Below, piece by piece: positions 1 through 8,191 of a stretch of 50,927 nucleotides of DNA. The DNA is from Latilactobacillus fuchuensis DSM 14340 = JCM 11249 (lineage in GTDB: Bacteria; Bacillota; Bacilli; Lactobacillales; Lactobacillaceae): positions 1 to 50,927 of the forward strand of contig NZ_BAMJ01000016.1 in assembly GCF_000615805.1 (NCBI RefSeq), given 5' to 3'. Positions within the stretch are counted from its first letter, which is position 1. The number at the start of each line of letters is the position of its first letter. The notes under the pieces were generated by a model that worked only from the letters and a program-made list of their open reading frames with translations, was not told where the DNA came from and did not search any database. Position numbers and translations under genes: made by a program.

Positions 1-576
1 CCCAAAAAAAGCCGCTAGTGATAGAATTCGCTATCACCAACAGCAGACATTGTAGAATTAATTTAATTAACAGTAATAATCTCGTTAATAACGTCGATTA
101 CCTATAAGATATTAAAATATAAATATTTTTCATGCGTCCCAGTATATAGGACGAATTAATATACAATATGGGCATAATAATAAGGTCATAACTCAAAAGT
201 TATGACCTTATACCTTATGTGAATAGTTTAGGCTATTTCCTAACGGATTGCAACTATTTTTTAGGTTAAAGTTAATAATATTAATAATTTATGTAATCCG
301 CCGTATATTAATATTTATGCATGAATTTTTGGAAAAGGACAGTTTTTGTCAAAAAAAAGGATTTGGATGTTGTAGACGATTACATTGCCGGTGTCATAAC
401 TTTTGAGTAGTGATTGGTAAATTGTTAAACGCTGAAAAGGGTGCAATTCAATTGATGAGATTCATTTGATTAAGTTAAATGTCGCGATTAACAACTAATG
501 GCGATGATTATTCAAGAGGTGAACTACTAACTAATCAGGATGCTGTTATACATAATATATATTAGTGGAGGAAACT
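1..576. other. Left-edge non-coding stretch
   Basis: No convincing gene was seen in this AT-rich stretch. It holds a perfect hairpin (listed separately). There is a 29-codon reading frame at 321-410, but it has no ribosome binding site and I do not call it. The promoter of the MarR-type gene should lie near the right end, where an AT-rich TATACATAATAT-like segment occurs around 547-558. I could not assign a clear -35 box. Confidence 0.5.
181..210. repeat. Perfect 13-bp inverted repeat (hairpin)
   Basis: The arms TAAGGTCATAACT and AGTTATGACCTTA are perfectly complementary around a 4-nt CAAA loop. No strong T-run follows on either strand, so a terminator is only one reading. Positions 393-408 are an exact 16-nt reverse complement of 191-206, which includes the loop and right arm. 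A transcript through the region could therefore pair at a distance as well as locally. Confidence 0.6.
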
Positions 577-1014
577 ATGCAGGTGGAATTCGAAACACTT
601 CACGTACTTAAACGAAAAATCGATGAATTATTTAATAGTGTGTTAGGTGGGGTTGAACTTACCATAGAACAGTACATTTTAATGACTGTTGTCCATAAAT
701 CAGGTAGACAGAACCCGACTAAGATTGCGGCTGAATTGAATATTTCAAAAGCAGCGGTTTCTAGGCGTTGTCGAGAGTTGGAGCGTAGAAGATTTTTTGA
801 ACGATTGCAGCCTGATGTTGAAGATGATTGTCGGGTTATCTATTACACGTTAACGAGAGAAGGTGAACGCTTGTTAAATAAAGTAAACGGTCTGATTAAT
901 GAGGTTTATCAAATGGATACTGAAGATGCTCATCAGCTAGATAGTGACGGCTGCATCATTAATGCCATCCAAGTGGTTAATACAATGATTACAACGAATA
1001 AGCATGCAAGTTAA
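577..1014 (+). CDS. MarR-family transcriptional regulator
   Basis: A 145-aa protein with a winged helix-turn-helix of the MarR type. The recognition region is at about residues 47-70 (NPTKIAAELNISKAAVSRR) and the wing at about 76-93, flanked by helices that would form the dimer interface. An upstream in-frame GTG at 565 exists, but the GGAGG Shine-Dalgarno at 567-571 overlaps it, so ATG 577 is the chosen start. It is the first gene before the signal peptidase and WxL genes, with a 31-nt gap, so it probably controls this locus. Family assignment is firm. The target and ligand are inference and unknown. Confidence 0.85.
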   Translation: MQVEFETLHVLKRKIDELFNSVLGGVELTIEQYILMTVVHKSGRQNPTKIAAELNISKAAVSRRCRELERRRFFERLQPDVEDDCRVIYYTLTREGERLLNKVNGLINEVYQMDTEDAHQLDSDGCIINAIQVVNTMITTNKHAS

Positions 1015-1045
1015 TCATTGAGACATAGAAGGAGCGTATTCAATA

Positions 1046-2254
1046 ATGGGGGGCATCACACAAAAAGAGTTGGAATCGCTTGAAACTGAAATTAGTCAAA
1101 TTATTGATAACCTTGATCAAGAGAAGCAGTTAAAACAACAATTGTTGACGGAAAACGAAACGTTAAAACAGCAATTGACTGAATTCAAACGGTATAAAAC
1201 GAAATATCAGCAACTATTACTTGAAACTGCACATTTGAAATTAAATCAGCCGGCACAATCTTCTCAAACTGCGTTATCTGAAAGAGAGATTGCGGAAGTG
1301 CTATTAAGCGCTAAAATGACGGCTAAACAGATTATTCAAAGTGCTAAACAAGAAGCCCAAGAAATTGAACAGATTAAGAAATCCGCACTACAAGCGATTA
1401 AAACTGATGAGCAACAATTCCAAAATCAGATTGAGGCCTCTAAGTCATCGGAACCTAGAATTTATGTAAATCATCTAGAAATGAGATTTGGTAATGAACG
1501 TACTTTAGACAGCATTAAGGAACAGATGCAAGCCGTTTTCCAAGAAATGTTCTCGATTAGCCCGGACAACCCACAAAATGAAGTCAATCTAACTGTGAAG
1601 AAAACTAAGTCTGAAGAGATCAAACCAGAGACCATTCAAAAGCGTAAAGCAACTGATACAAGTGTCCAAACATCGAAAGCTGAATCAAAGAATCAAGAAG
1701 GCGCAACATCGTTAATTGCAAAACTCAAAAAAAAAAATGACCGACAGCACGTCAAAGCCGCTGTTCGTAAACGAAAACGAATTCGCCGTGGCGTGATTGG
1801 GTTACTAGTCGTTGGAGGGCTGGTTTCAATGACCGTTACATTAGGTCAATTTTACGCGATTGCTCAAGTACAAGGGCATTCGATGAAGCCAACGTTGAAA
1901 AATAAGACGATTATGGTGATTCAAAAGCCACCCGTTAAGTTAGCCCGTAATGATTTAATTACCTTTAGCGTGCCTAGTATGGGCAATGAACACTTTGTTA
2001 AACGAATTGTGGCCTTACCAGGCGATTCAATTTACGCCAATGGTGGTGATCTATACGTCAATGGCAAACGTGTTAAAAAAATCTATTCAAAACAAACGAC
2101 CGCTGATTTTTCATTGTTTGAAACAAGTGGTCAAAATACCGTGCCCGCCAAGAAAATATTCGTGTTGGGGGATAATCGCCAACATTCAACCGACAGTCGT
2201 AGTTATGGCTTTATCGATGACAGTCAGGTCGAAGGCAAAATATTATTTAAATAA
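1046..2254 (+). CDS. Signal peptidase I with N-terminal DivIVA-like coiled coil
   Basis: A 402-aa protein, more than twice the length of an ordinary Gram-positive type I signal peptidase. Residues 1-70 are a Lys/Glu/Gln-rich coiled coil. Residues about 78-130 (EIAEVLLSAKMTAKQIIQSA and onward) resemble the second coiled coil of DivIVA. About 180-245 is a basic linker, and 249-272 is one membrane helix. The S26 peptidase domain follows, with catalytic Ser279 in GHSMKPTL, general-base Lys319 in HFVKRIVALPGD, and the GDNR...DSRSYG box at 375-388. The predicted topology is a cytoplasmic coiled coil with an extracytoplasmic catalytic domain. An AAGGAG-type site precedes ATG 1046. Its place directly before secreted WxL and LPXTG genes suggests it matures them, perhaps at positions set by the coiled coil (inference). 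An 11-A run at 1727-1737 lies in the linker. Confidence 0.85.
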   Translation: MGGITQKELESLETEISQIIDNLDQEKQLKQQLLTENETLKQQLTEFKRYKTKYQQLLLETAHLKLNQPAQSSQTALSEREIAEVLLSAKMTAKQIIQSAKQEAQEIEQIKKSALQAIKTDEQQFQNQIEASKSSEPRIYVNHLEMRFGNERTLDSIKEQMQAVFQEMFSISPDNPQNEVNLTVKKTKSEEIKPETIQKRKATDTSVQTSKAESKNQEGATSLIAKLKKKNDRQHVKAAVRKRKRIRRGVIGLLVVGGLVSMTVTLGQFYAIAQVQGHSMKPTLKNKTIMVIQKPPVKLARNDLITFSVPSMGNEHFVKRIVALPGDSIYANGGDLYVNGKRVKKIYSKQTTADFSLFETSGQNTVPAKKIFVLGDNRQHSTDSRSYGFIDDSQVEGKILFK

Positions 2255-2272
2255 TGGCTAACACGAGGCAAT

Positions 2273-2336
2273 CTGGGATTCGTTTAGTTAAGTATATTAA
2301 TGGCAGCGAAACTAAATTAGTTTAAATCGAATCCAG
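2273..2336 (+). other. Intercistronic stem-loop before the LPXTG gene
   Basis: CTGGGATTCG at 2273-2282 pairs with CGAATCCAG at 2328-2336 with a one-base bulge, and a short TTTA/TAAA pairing extends the stem. It lies between the signal peptidase stop and the unusually strong Shine-Dalgarno at 2343-2352. No T-run follows, so a processing or stability element is more likely than a terminator. Confidence 0.4.
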
Positions 2337-2360
2337 CCATATTAAGGAGGTGATTCAAAG

Positions 2361-2684
2361 ATGCGGAAAGTTCCCAAGTACTTGGTTATTTTAGTGCTTA
2401 TGTTGCTATATGTGGTTAATACTAATCAAATGAGTCATGCAGAAACAGTGGGGTCGGTTATCAGTCAATCTACAATTAGTTTTAATCAGACCTACATTCC
2501 ACCAATTGATAATCAAACGACGGTGATTCCTGATGGTAATGTGGTCGTCCCACCAAGTCAATCGAGCACTAAACTGCCACAAACAGGACAAAAGTCTGAA
2601 GGTTATCTAGTATGGATTGGGGTAGTACTTATTTTTAGCAGTATCAAATTGAGAAGACGTAACACTATTCTGGGAGGAATATAA
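2361..2684 (+). CDS. Small LPXTG cell-wall-anchored protein of the WxL cluster
   Basis: A 107-aa secreted protein with a signal peptide at residues 1-27 (cleavage after SHA), a short Ser/Thr/Pro-rich body, the sortase motif LPQTG at 72-76, a hydrophobic stretch at 82-95 and an RRR tail. It would be covalently attached to peptidoglycan by sortase A. The family matches the small LPXTG member (CscD-like) of the cell-surface complex clusters of lactobacilli, from known family architecture. The start is fixed by an almost full anti-16S match (AAGGAGGTGATT) 9 nt before ATG 2361, one of the strongest ribosome binding sites in the window. Its last codons (GGAGGAATA) double as the Shine-Dalgarno of the next gene, so translation is probably coupled. 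Confidence 0.85.
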   Translation: MRKVPKYLVILVLMLLYVVNTNQMSHAETVGSVISQSTISFNQTYIPPIDNQTTVIPDGNVVVPPSQSSTKLPQTGQKSEGYLVWIGVVLIFSSIKLRRRNTILGGI

Positions 2685-2685
2685 C

Positions 2686-3435
2686 ATGAAAATCAATAAA
2701 GTTCTAATGGCAAGTGCAGTTGTATTGGCAACATCAGTCAACCTATCATCAGTCGCAATGGCAGCTGAAGCAGGTAGTGTGACAACTAAGGGCGATGTCA
2801 CTTTTGTAGAAGATACTGATCCAACAACACCGGTTGACCCAACAGATCCTGATATTCCGGTTGATCCAACTGATCCAGATAAACCAAACTCAACTGAGGG
2901 ACCGTTGAGTATCGATTATGCGTCAAATTTACATTTTGGCGAACAAAAAATTTCAGCCAAAACTCAAACATATTTTGCCGCAATGGACAAGATTAAAGAC
3001 CCAGCGGATGCCAATAACACGCTTGATAAACCAAACTGGGTACAAGTGACTGATAAACGTGGGACTAATGTCGGTTGGAAATTACAAGTTCAACAAGGTG
3101 CGCAATTTGCAACTGGTGCAGCCGAAGAATTAAAGGGTGCCGAAATTAAATTAATGAATGGTGCGACTAAATCAACATCTGATAACCAAGCTGGCGTACC
3201 AACAGCCTCACAAGAAATCACGTTGGTTCCTGGTGACAGCACAACAGCCGGGGCTGCTCAAGATGTCATGACTGCTCAAGCTGATCAAGGTATGGGTACT
3301 TGGACCAATGGTTTTGGGGATGATACAACTGGCAGCAAGAGTATTTCACTAACGGTTCCTGGTGCATCTGCGAAAGTCAAAGATGGTAAATACACAACTG
3401 ATTTAACTTGGGTCTTAACTGATACACCAGCTTAA
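2686..3435 (+). CDS. WxL-domain surface protein (first paralogue)
   Basis: A 249-aa secreted protein. A signal peptide (cleavage near AMA-27) is followed by an Asp/Pro/Thr-rich linker (residues 44-67, repeated DPTDPD units) and a C-terminal WxL domain. The domain starts at GPLSIDYASNLHFG and carries the two WxL motifs WKL at 131-133 and WVL at 242-244, ending TDTPA. WxL domains bind peptidoglycan non-covalently. The gene begins 1 nt after the LPXTG stop and is followed by a close paralogue. It is probably co-expressed with the DUF916 partner downstream, which in other species helps hold WxL proteins on the wall. The name CscB would fit but is not certain. Confidence 0.88.
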   Translation: MKINKVLMASAVVLATSVNLSSVAMAAEAGSVTTKGDVTFVEDTDPTTPVDPTDPDIPVDPTDPDKPNSTEGPLSIDYASNLHFGEQKISAKTQTYFAAMDKIKDPADANNTLDKPNWVQVTDKRGTNVGWKLQVQQGAQFATGAAEELKGAEIKLMNGATKSTSDNQAGVPTASQEITLVPGDSTTAGAAQDVMTAQADQGMGTWTNGFGDDTTGSKSISLTVPGASAKVKDGKYTTDLTWVLTDTPA

Positions 3436-3470
3436 ACAACATCAATAACTTATTTGGGGAGATAAGAATA

Positions 3471-4199
3471 ATGAAAAAATCAATTAAATATTCAACAGCA
3501 ATGCTTGCGTTGCTATTAGGAACGACAATTATGAGCAACACCGCTTTTGCAGCTGACGGAGCATCCGTCAAATCAATCGGGACCATTTCATACGTGCCAG
3601 ATGATTCAACGGTGACGCCGATTGATCCGATTGATCCAGATCCTGAAAAACCAATTGTACCAACTGATCCAGGAGATCATGAAAATCCAACGGCTGGACC
3701 ATTGAGTATTGATTATGTGTCAAATTTACGTTTCGGTGAACAAAAGACAACGGGCCAAAATGCAACTTACTACGCTAATCTGGATAAAATCATTGAGAGT
3801 GATGGTAGTCAGATTGAACGGCCTAACTTTGTCCAAGTTACCGATAAACGTGGTAGCAATGCTGGTTGGCATTTGACAGTCACTGAAGATGCACAATTTA
3901 AGAGTGGCGAAAATGAATTAACGGGTGCGCAACTGACATTAATGAACGGAACAATGGCAACTCCTAATGATGGGATCGAACCAACGGCTGAACAAAAAAT
4001 TGCCTTGACACCTGGGACGGCTTCAGATGTCTTGGATGCAAAAGCAGATCAAGGGACTGGGACTTGGTTAGACCGCTTTGGTACTGACGAAGCAGCAGGC
4101 AAGAAGAGTGTTTCGTTATCAGTACCTGGTAAAACCAAGAAAGTACAAAGCGAATATAAAACAAGTTTAACTTGGACATTAACCGATACACCAGCATAA
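3471..4199 (+). CDS. WxL-domain surface protein (second paralogue)
   Basis: A 242-aa paralogue of the preceding protein with the same order of parts: signal peptide (cleavage near AFA-28), an Asp/Pro-rich spacer at about 49-73, and a WxL domain starting GPLSIDYVSNLRFG with WHL at 133-135 and a final WTL before TDTPA. Shared blocks such as VQVTDKRG and the identical last residues indicate a tandem duplication. The linker and the region after the first WxL motif have diverged. GGGGAG precedes ATG 3471. Both copies are intact, which suggests they are kept for different partners or ligands (inference). Confidence 0.88.
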   Translation: MKKSIKYSTAMLALLLGTTIMSNTAFAADGASVKSIGTISYVPDDSTVTPIDPIDPDPEKPIVPTDPGDHENPTAGPLSIDYVSNLRFGEQKTTGQNATYYANLDKIIESDGSQIERPNFVQVTDKRGSNAGWHLTVTEDAQFKSGENELTGAQLTLMNGTMATPNDGIEPTAEQKIALTPGTASDVLDAKADQGTGTWLDRFGTDEAAGKKSVSLSVPGKTKKVQSEYKTSLTWTLTDTPA

Positions 4200-4215
4200 A
4201 GAATGGAGATTTGAC

Positions 4216-5232
4216 GTGAAAAAGAGAAATCTATTGGTATTTTTAATGGGATTTATGTCTTTATTGATTGGCATTAACAAAGTTTCAGCAGCGGAAATGA
4301 GCTTTTTAGTTCAAGCGGATATTCCAACCAATCAGGTGGATAAGTCACAAAGTTATTTTGATTTGCGGATGAAACCGGGCCAAGCCCAAGATTTAACGGT
4401 TGAGATGCGTAATGATACGAAGGACGACGTGACGGTCGAGGTCTTACCGAATACCGCTATTACCAACGATAACGGAATCGTCGAGTATAATAACACCACC
4501 AAAAAACGTGATAGCAGTTTAAAAGTCGGATTCAAAGATATCGCAACCGCGGATAAAGAAGTGACGATTCCAGCTAAAAGTACCAAATTACTCAAAATTC
4601 ACGTTCAGATGCCTAAAAACGAGTATACAGGGACTATTCTTGGGGGCGTTTATTTCACTGAGAAGACTTCGGCAGAAACAAACAAGACACAAAAAGGAAG
4701 TCAGATTGTTAATCGCTATGCCTATGTGATTGGCGTTAAGTTAACGGAGAATGATCAAGTTGTTAACCCGGCATTAAAACTAAATTCGGTCAAGGCCGAT
4801 CAAGTTAATTATCGGAATGTGGTGACTGCCAATATCCAGAATACTGAATCAGCGATTCTGACTGATTTAAGTATTAAAGGTCAAATTTATCGTCAGGGTC
4901 AAAAAGAGGTGCTTTATCAAGCAACCCGCAAGAACCTTAGAATGGCGCCTAACTCTAATTTTGATTATGGGATTAGTCTTAACAACAAGGCCTTTAAACC
5001 GGGTAAGTACACTTTTAAAGGGGTTGCGAAGTCGAAGGATAAAACTTGGCGTTTTGAAAAGGATTTCGAAATTAAAGGTGAAACCGCAAGCAAATACAAT
5101 AAGAAGGCAGTCTCACTAGAAAAAGATAATACTTGGATTTATATTTTAATCGGCGTGATTATCTTTGTGCTGTTATTGATTGTCATTTTAGTTTTAATGC
5201 GTAAATTGAAGAAAGCAAGAGATGTAGACTAG
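4216..5232 (+). CDS. DUF916/DUF3324 WxL-interacting membrane protein
   Basis: A 338-aa protein with a signal peptide (cleavage near SAA-26), a DUF916 domain (WxL-interacting, about residues 28-150, starting MSFLVQADIP), a DUF3324 domain (about 160-290), one membrane helix at about 307-330 and a short basic cytoplasmic tail. It matches CscA-type proteins, which sit in the membrane with both domains outside. In characterised WxL loci, members of this family contact peptidoglycan and WxL partners. The start is GTG 4216, supported by TGGAG 8 nt upstream and a proper signal peptide. It is the last gene of the tight operon. A terminator follows at 5298. Confidence 0.88.
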   Translation: MKKRNLLVFLMGFMSLLIGINKVSAAEMSFLVQADIPTNQVDKSQSYFDLRMKPGQAQDLTVEMRNDTKDDVTVEVLPNTAITNDNGIVEYNNTTKKRDSSLKVGFKDIATADKEVTIPAKSTKLLKIHVQMPKNEYTGTILGGVYFTEKTSAETNKTQKGSQIVNRYAYVIGVKLTENDQVVNPALKLNSVKADQVNYRNVVTANIQNTESAILTDLSIKGQIYRQGQKEVLYQATRKNLRMAPNSNFDYGISLNNKAFKPGKYTFKGVAKSKDKTWRFEKDFEIKGETASKYNKKAVSLEKDNTWIYILIGVIIFVLLLIVILVLMRKLKKARDVD

Positions 5233-5297
5233 TTGATATCTTGCATTTTTTAACTCGATAGTTAATGGTTTTGATTTACGAGGTTAACAGAAACTGG

Positions 5298-5340
5298 GAA
5301 CTTATCGAAGAATAGCGATTCTTTTGATAAGTTCTTTTTT
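5298..5340 (+). terminator. Rho-independent terminator inside the WxL locus
   Basis: GAACTTATC at 5298-5306 pairs with GATAAGTTC at 5326-5334, with an inner AAGAAT/ATTCTT stem, followed by TTTTTT. It ends only 15 nt before the start codon of the large WxL gene. It therefore either closes the upstream operon or attenuates read-through into that gene. Confidence 0.85.
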
Positions 5341-5355
5341 AATGAGGTGGGAATA

Positions 5356-7899
5356 ATGCGAAAAATATTTATATCTATCAGTTTGAGTTTAATGGTATTA
5401 ATCGGGATCGGTGGCATTTTATGGGGCCCTCAATTATTAGCAGGGGATGCAACTGTGACTGATTTGACGCTTAAAACAACCGTCAAAGCGCAAACAATCC
5501 TGGTTGATGTTGACGATCAGAATCCAAACGATCAAAAGATAGTCATGCCGTTACCGAAGAACATTGACTATCAACAGACCAGTTATGCTAACGCGGCGGT
5601 GACGGTTGATCAAGCGAATCAACAACTGGTCATTGATTGGTTAGCGGGCCAGCCTAAGCAAATTCAAATCAAGTTAACGGCAGCCGAACCCGGCGATTAT
5701 CAAATGAAGTTGCAGACCGTTCGTGATGGGGTATCGGTTGAATCTAAACCGGTTGTTGCGCAGACAACAGCGCCCAAGGTAGCGACTAACAATAGTAGTG
5801 TCATTGTGAATCGGACAGCAGCGGTTGCCAAGGTGACTGGTCGGGCGATGACGATGAATGATAGTGATGTTTACAGTCTTAGCGGGTATAACCTGTCGCG
5901 ACTAACTGCGGCCGACCTGACTAATAATATTGTGAAGGTGATAGAGTCAGTGACCTATCCCACCAATACCGCTGTTTATAATAATGATATATCTTATTAT
6001 AATGGTAAGCTATATACATTTAATAGTGCGGCTGGGACGTTCGCCATTTGGAATGCCAATGGTACACATACGGTTTCTAAAAAATATAATCAGGCAGTCG
6101 GCAAGATGACAGTCTCTACGATATCAGCAGATGGTCAATTCTATGGTTATTATAGTGATGGCACTAATTTTCATTTAAGTAAACTAAATAGTAATACCGG
6201 GGATTTTAGTGACAAAGTATTAGTATTTAATACTGATGATGAGAAAAAAATTTTTGGAATTAATGGTGATTCAGTTGTCGATGGCGATGGTTATATTTGG
6301 AAGGCGTCGAATTATGTATCAAATAATGTATCAACGGCTTACGTACAAAAAATCGATGTTACATCAGGTAAAGTGCTGCAGACTATACATGTCCGACTCG
6401 CAGACGGTAGTTATAAAATTAGTTCAATTGTTGCGCTAGCATTTTTACCAAATGGACAGTTAGTTATCGGAGGAGAAAATAAATTTGGTACGATTAATTT
6501 ATCAACAGGCGTTGTTTCATATATGTCAGGTACTTTAGCGTCAGGTGATATTGCATCAGGCAGTACACCATATTTGAATACGCATTTAACGGCTGATTTA
6601 AGTGCGTCGCCAACTGTCGATACGCTTTTACGTCGAGATGACGTGGTGACGTATACCCTTAAAGTAGCGAATGATGGTAACTTGGCGTCTTCCAATACAG
6701 CGGTGACTAACGCAATGCCAGCTGGCACAACTTATGTTCCGAATAGTACAATGTTGAATGGGGCCAGCGCAGCTGATGTGAACGGGACATCGCCGTTAGT
6801 GGCTGGATTACCGATTAAATCGGCTAGTTCAGCTGATGGCGTTGTCGGTAAAGGGCAACCAGTGACGATTACGTACAAGGTCAAGGTTAACCGAAATGTT
6901 AAAGATCAGGACAAAATTATTGATCAAGCAACTGTTAAATCACAAAATAATGCGGATCTTACTTCCAATCAATTGACCCATACTGTCTCAATTGTCAATC
7001 CGCCAAAAGCGCAATATGCGGTTCAGGTCTTGAATAATTACACGGTGCCTGACGATAAACGAATTCTATTGGGTGATCAATTACAGGTTCGTTATCAAGT
7101 CAAGAACGCTCAAAGTTCGAATTCAGCCTTTCAAAAAGACAAGGCGACTTGGTCTTTTAAATTGCCTGAAGGTGCTGATCTAGATAGTACCGAAGCGACA
7201 ATTAACAAGTCATACGGGACTTCTACAACGGTACCAGTCAGTCAAATATATGATGCAAAAACACGATTGATCACAATTAATTCAGCAACCGTCGGTGATT
7301 TTAAATTGGATGCACAAGATACAGTCAGTGTAGATCTCAAGGTGCAGGTTTCTGATAGTGATTTATCGTTGGTTGGGGAAAATATCGAATCGGTACACAC
7401 GGTCTCAGGAACGGATTTAAATGGCGATCAACAGACTTTAACCAGTGATGGCGCCATTGGTTATGGACCCATTTATTCTGGTAAATTACGGTTTAAAGAA
7501 GTGCCAGCAACCATTTCGTTTGCTGATTCAAGAATTGCCAGTAAGACAACTGAAAGCAAACGGAAATTGGCCGACTGGAAAATCATAGTCGATGATTCTA
7601 GACGACGTAAGAATAATTGGCACGTAACGGCCAAACTAAGCACACCATTTGAGTCTACGGATGGGTCTCAATTAGCCGGCGACAGCTTAGTCTTTAGAAA
7701 AACGGACACTGCCGATCAATACATTGATTCAACGAGCAACGTCGATGTTTATGATGGCATCAGTACAACGACCGAGGATGATTACGATATTTCTTGGGCG
7801 GCAGCCAACGGACCATTATTACAAATTGCACCAGGTACAGCCAAAGTTGGCACGTATCAAGGCACGCTTCAATGGACGTTAATTGATGCGCCAGTGTAA
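5356..7899 (+). CDS. Large WxL-domain surface protein with DUF11 module
   Basis: An 847-aa protein. An N-terminal hydrophobic helix at residues 5-25 acts as signal peptide or anchor. An N-terminal beta-rich domain (about 30-130) follows, then a Gly/Asn/Tyr-rich segment at about 145-400 with recurring FLPNGQLVIGG-like strands reminiscent of a beta-propeller. A DUF11-type repeat (about 405-540; VVTYTLKVANDGNLASSNTA) and a further beta domain come next, and the C-terminal WxL domain ends in WTLIDAPV. A GTG at 5347 is in frame, but the GAGGTGGG Shine-Dalgarno overlaps it, so ATG 5356 is preferred. It corresponds in layout to the long WxL proteins (CscC-like) of csc clusters. The stretch near 5930-6560 reads AT-richer than its flanks, hinting at a swapped segment. 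The ligand is unknown. Confidence 0.82.
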   Translation: MRKIFISISLSLMVLIGIGGILWGPQLLAGDATVTDLTLKTTVKAQTILVDVDDQNPNDQKIVMPLPKNIDYQQTSYANAAVTVDQANQQLVIDWLAGQPKQIQIKLTAAEPGDYQMKLQTVRDGVSVESKPVVAQTTAPKVATNNSSVIVNRTAAVAKVTGRAMTMNDSDVYSLSGYNLSRLTAADLTNNIVKVIESVTYPTNTAVYNNDISYYNGKLYTFNSAAGTFAIWNANGTHTVSKKYNQAVGKMTVSTISADGQFYGYYSDGTNFHLSKLNSNTGDFSDKVLVFNTDDEKKIFGINGDSVVDGDGYIWKASNYVSNNVSTAYVQKIDVTSGKVLQTIHVRLADGSYKISSIVALAFLPNGQLVIGGENKFGTINLSTGVVSYMSGTLASGDIASGSTPYLNTHLTADLSASPTVDTLLRRDDVVTYTLKVANDGNLASSNTAVTNAMPAGTTYVPNSTMLNGASAADVNGTSPLVAGLPIKSASSADGVVGKGQPVTITYKVKVNRNVKDQDKIIDQATVKSQNNADLTSNQLTHTVSIVNPPKAQYAVQVLNNYTVPDDKRILLGDQLQVRYQVKNAQSSNSAFQKDKATWSFKLPEGADLDSTEATINKSYGTSTTVPVSQIYDAKTRLITINSATVGDFKLDAQDTVSVDLKVQVSDSDLSLVGENIESVHTVSGTDLNGDQQTLTSDGAIGYGPIYSGKLRFKEVPATISFADSRIASKTTESKRKLADWKIIVDDSRRRKNNWHVTAKLSTPFESTDGSQLAGDSLVFRKTDTADQYIDSTSNVDVYDGISTTTEDDYDISWAAANGPLLQIAPGTAKVGTYQGTLQWTLIDAPV

Positions 7900-7950
7900 A
7901 AAGTGGTCGCGTAAAACAATGATTCGAATATAAAAAAAGAATTGATTAAT

Positions 7951-8028
7951 AAAAAAAGTGAAGATATGATAGAATTATACTAACTGATTCAGTTTTAGTA
8001 ATAATAACTATTAAGTCTTCGCTTTTTT
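7951..8028 (+). terminator. Long imperfect terminator after the large WxL gene
   Basis: AAAAAAGTGAAGA near 7952-7964 pairs with TCTTCGCTTTTTT at 8016-8028 (one G-U pair). An inner hairpin forms around CTGATTCAG. The T-run at the 3' edge fits termination of the surface locus. The remaining 160 nt before rbgA hold no gene. A TATAAT at 8054-8059 may be the rbgA promoter, but no -35 box is clear. Confidence 0.65.
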
Positions 8029-8191
8029 GTGGTGTGTAATAGTTATTTCCTATTATAATTGTCATATCTAGTCAAACGTTAAGTAGCATTTTTCAGAAAA
8101 CCGTTCGTAAGAATGTAATCTCTACGTATTTTCAGTAAATGAGTGACCACCAAGTGTAAACCGCTTTGGTATGAAAGGAATTAAAATAATT

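Noticed and set aside
321-410. 29-codon reading frame MNFWKRTVFVKKK... in the left edge
   Set aside because: No ribosome binding site, no recognisable homology, and it runs through the 16-nt complement of the hairpin. More likely chance.
1986-2261. 91-codon frame inside the signal peptidase gene
   Set aside because: It lies wholly within the conserved peptidase domain in another frame and has no family features.
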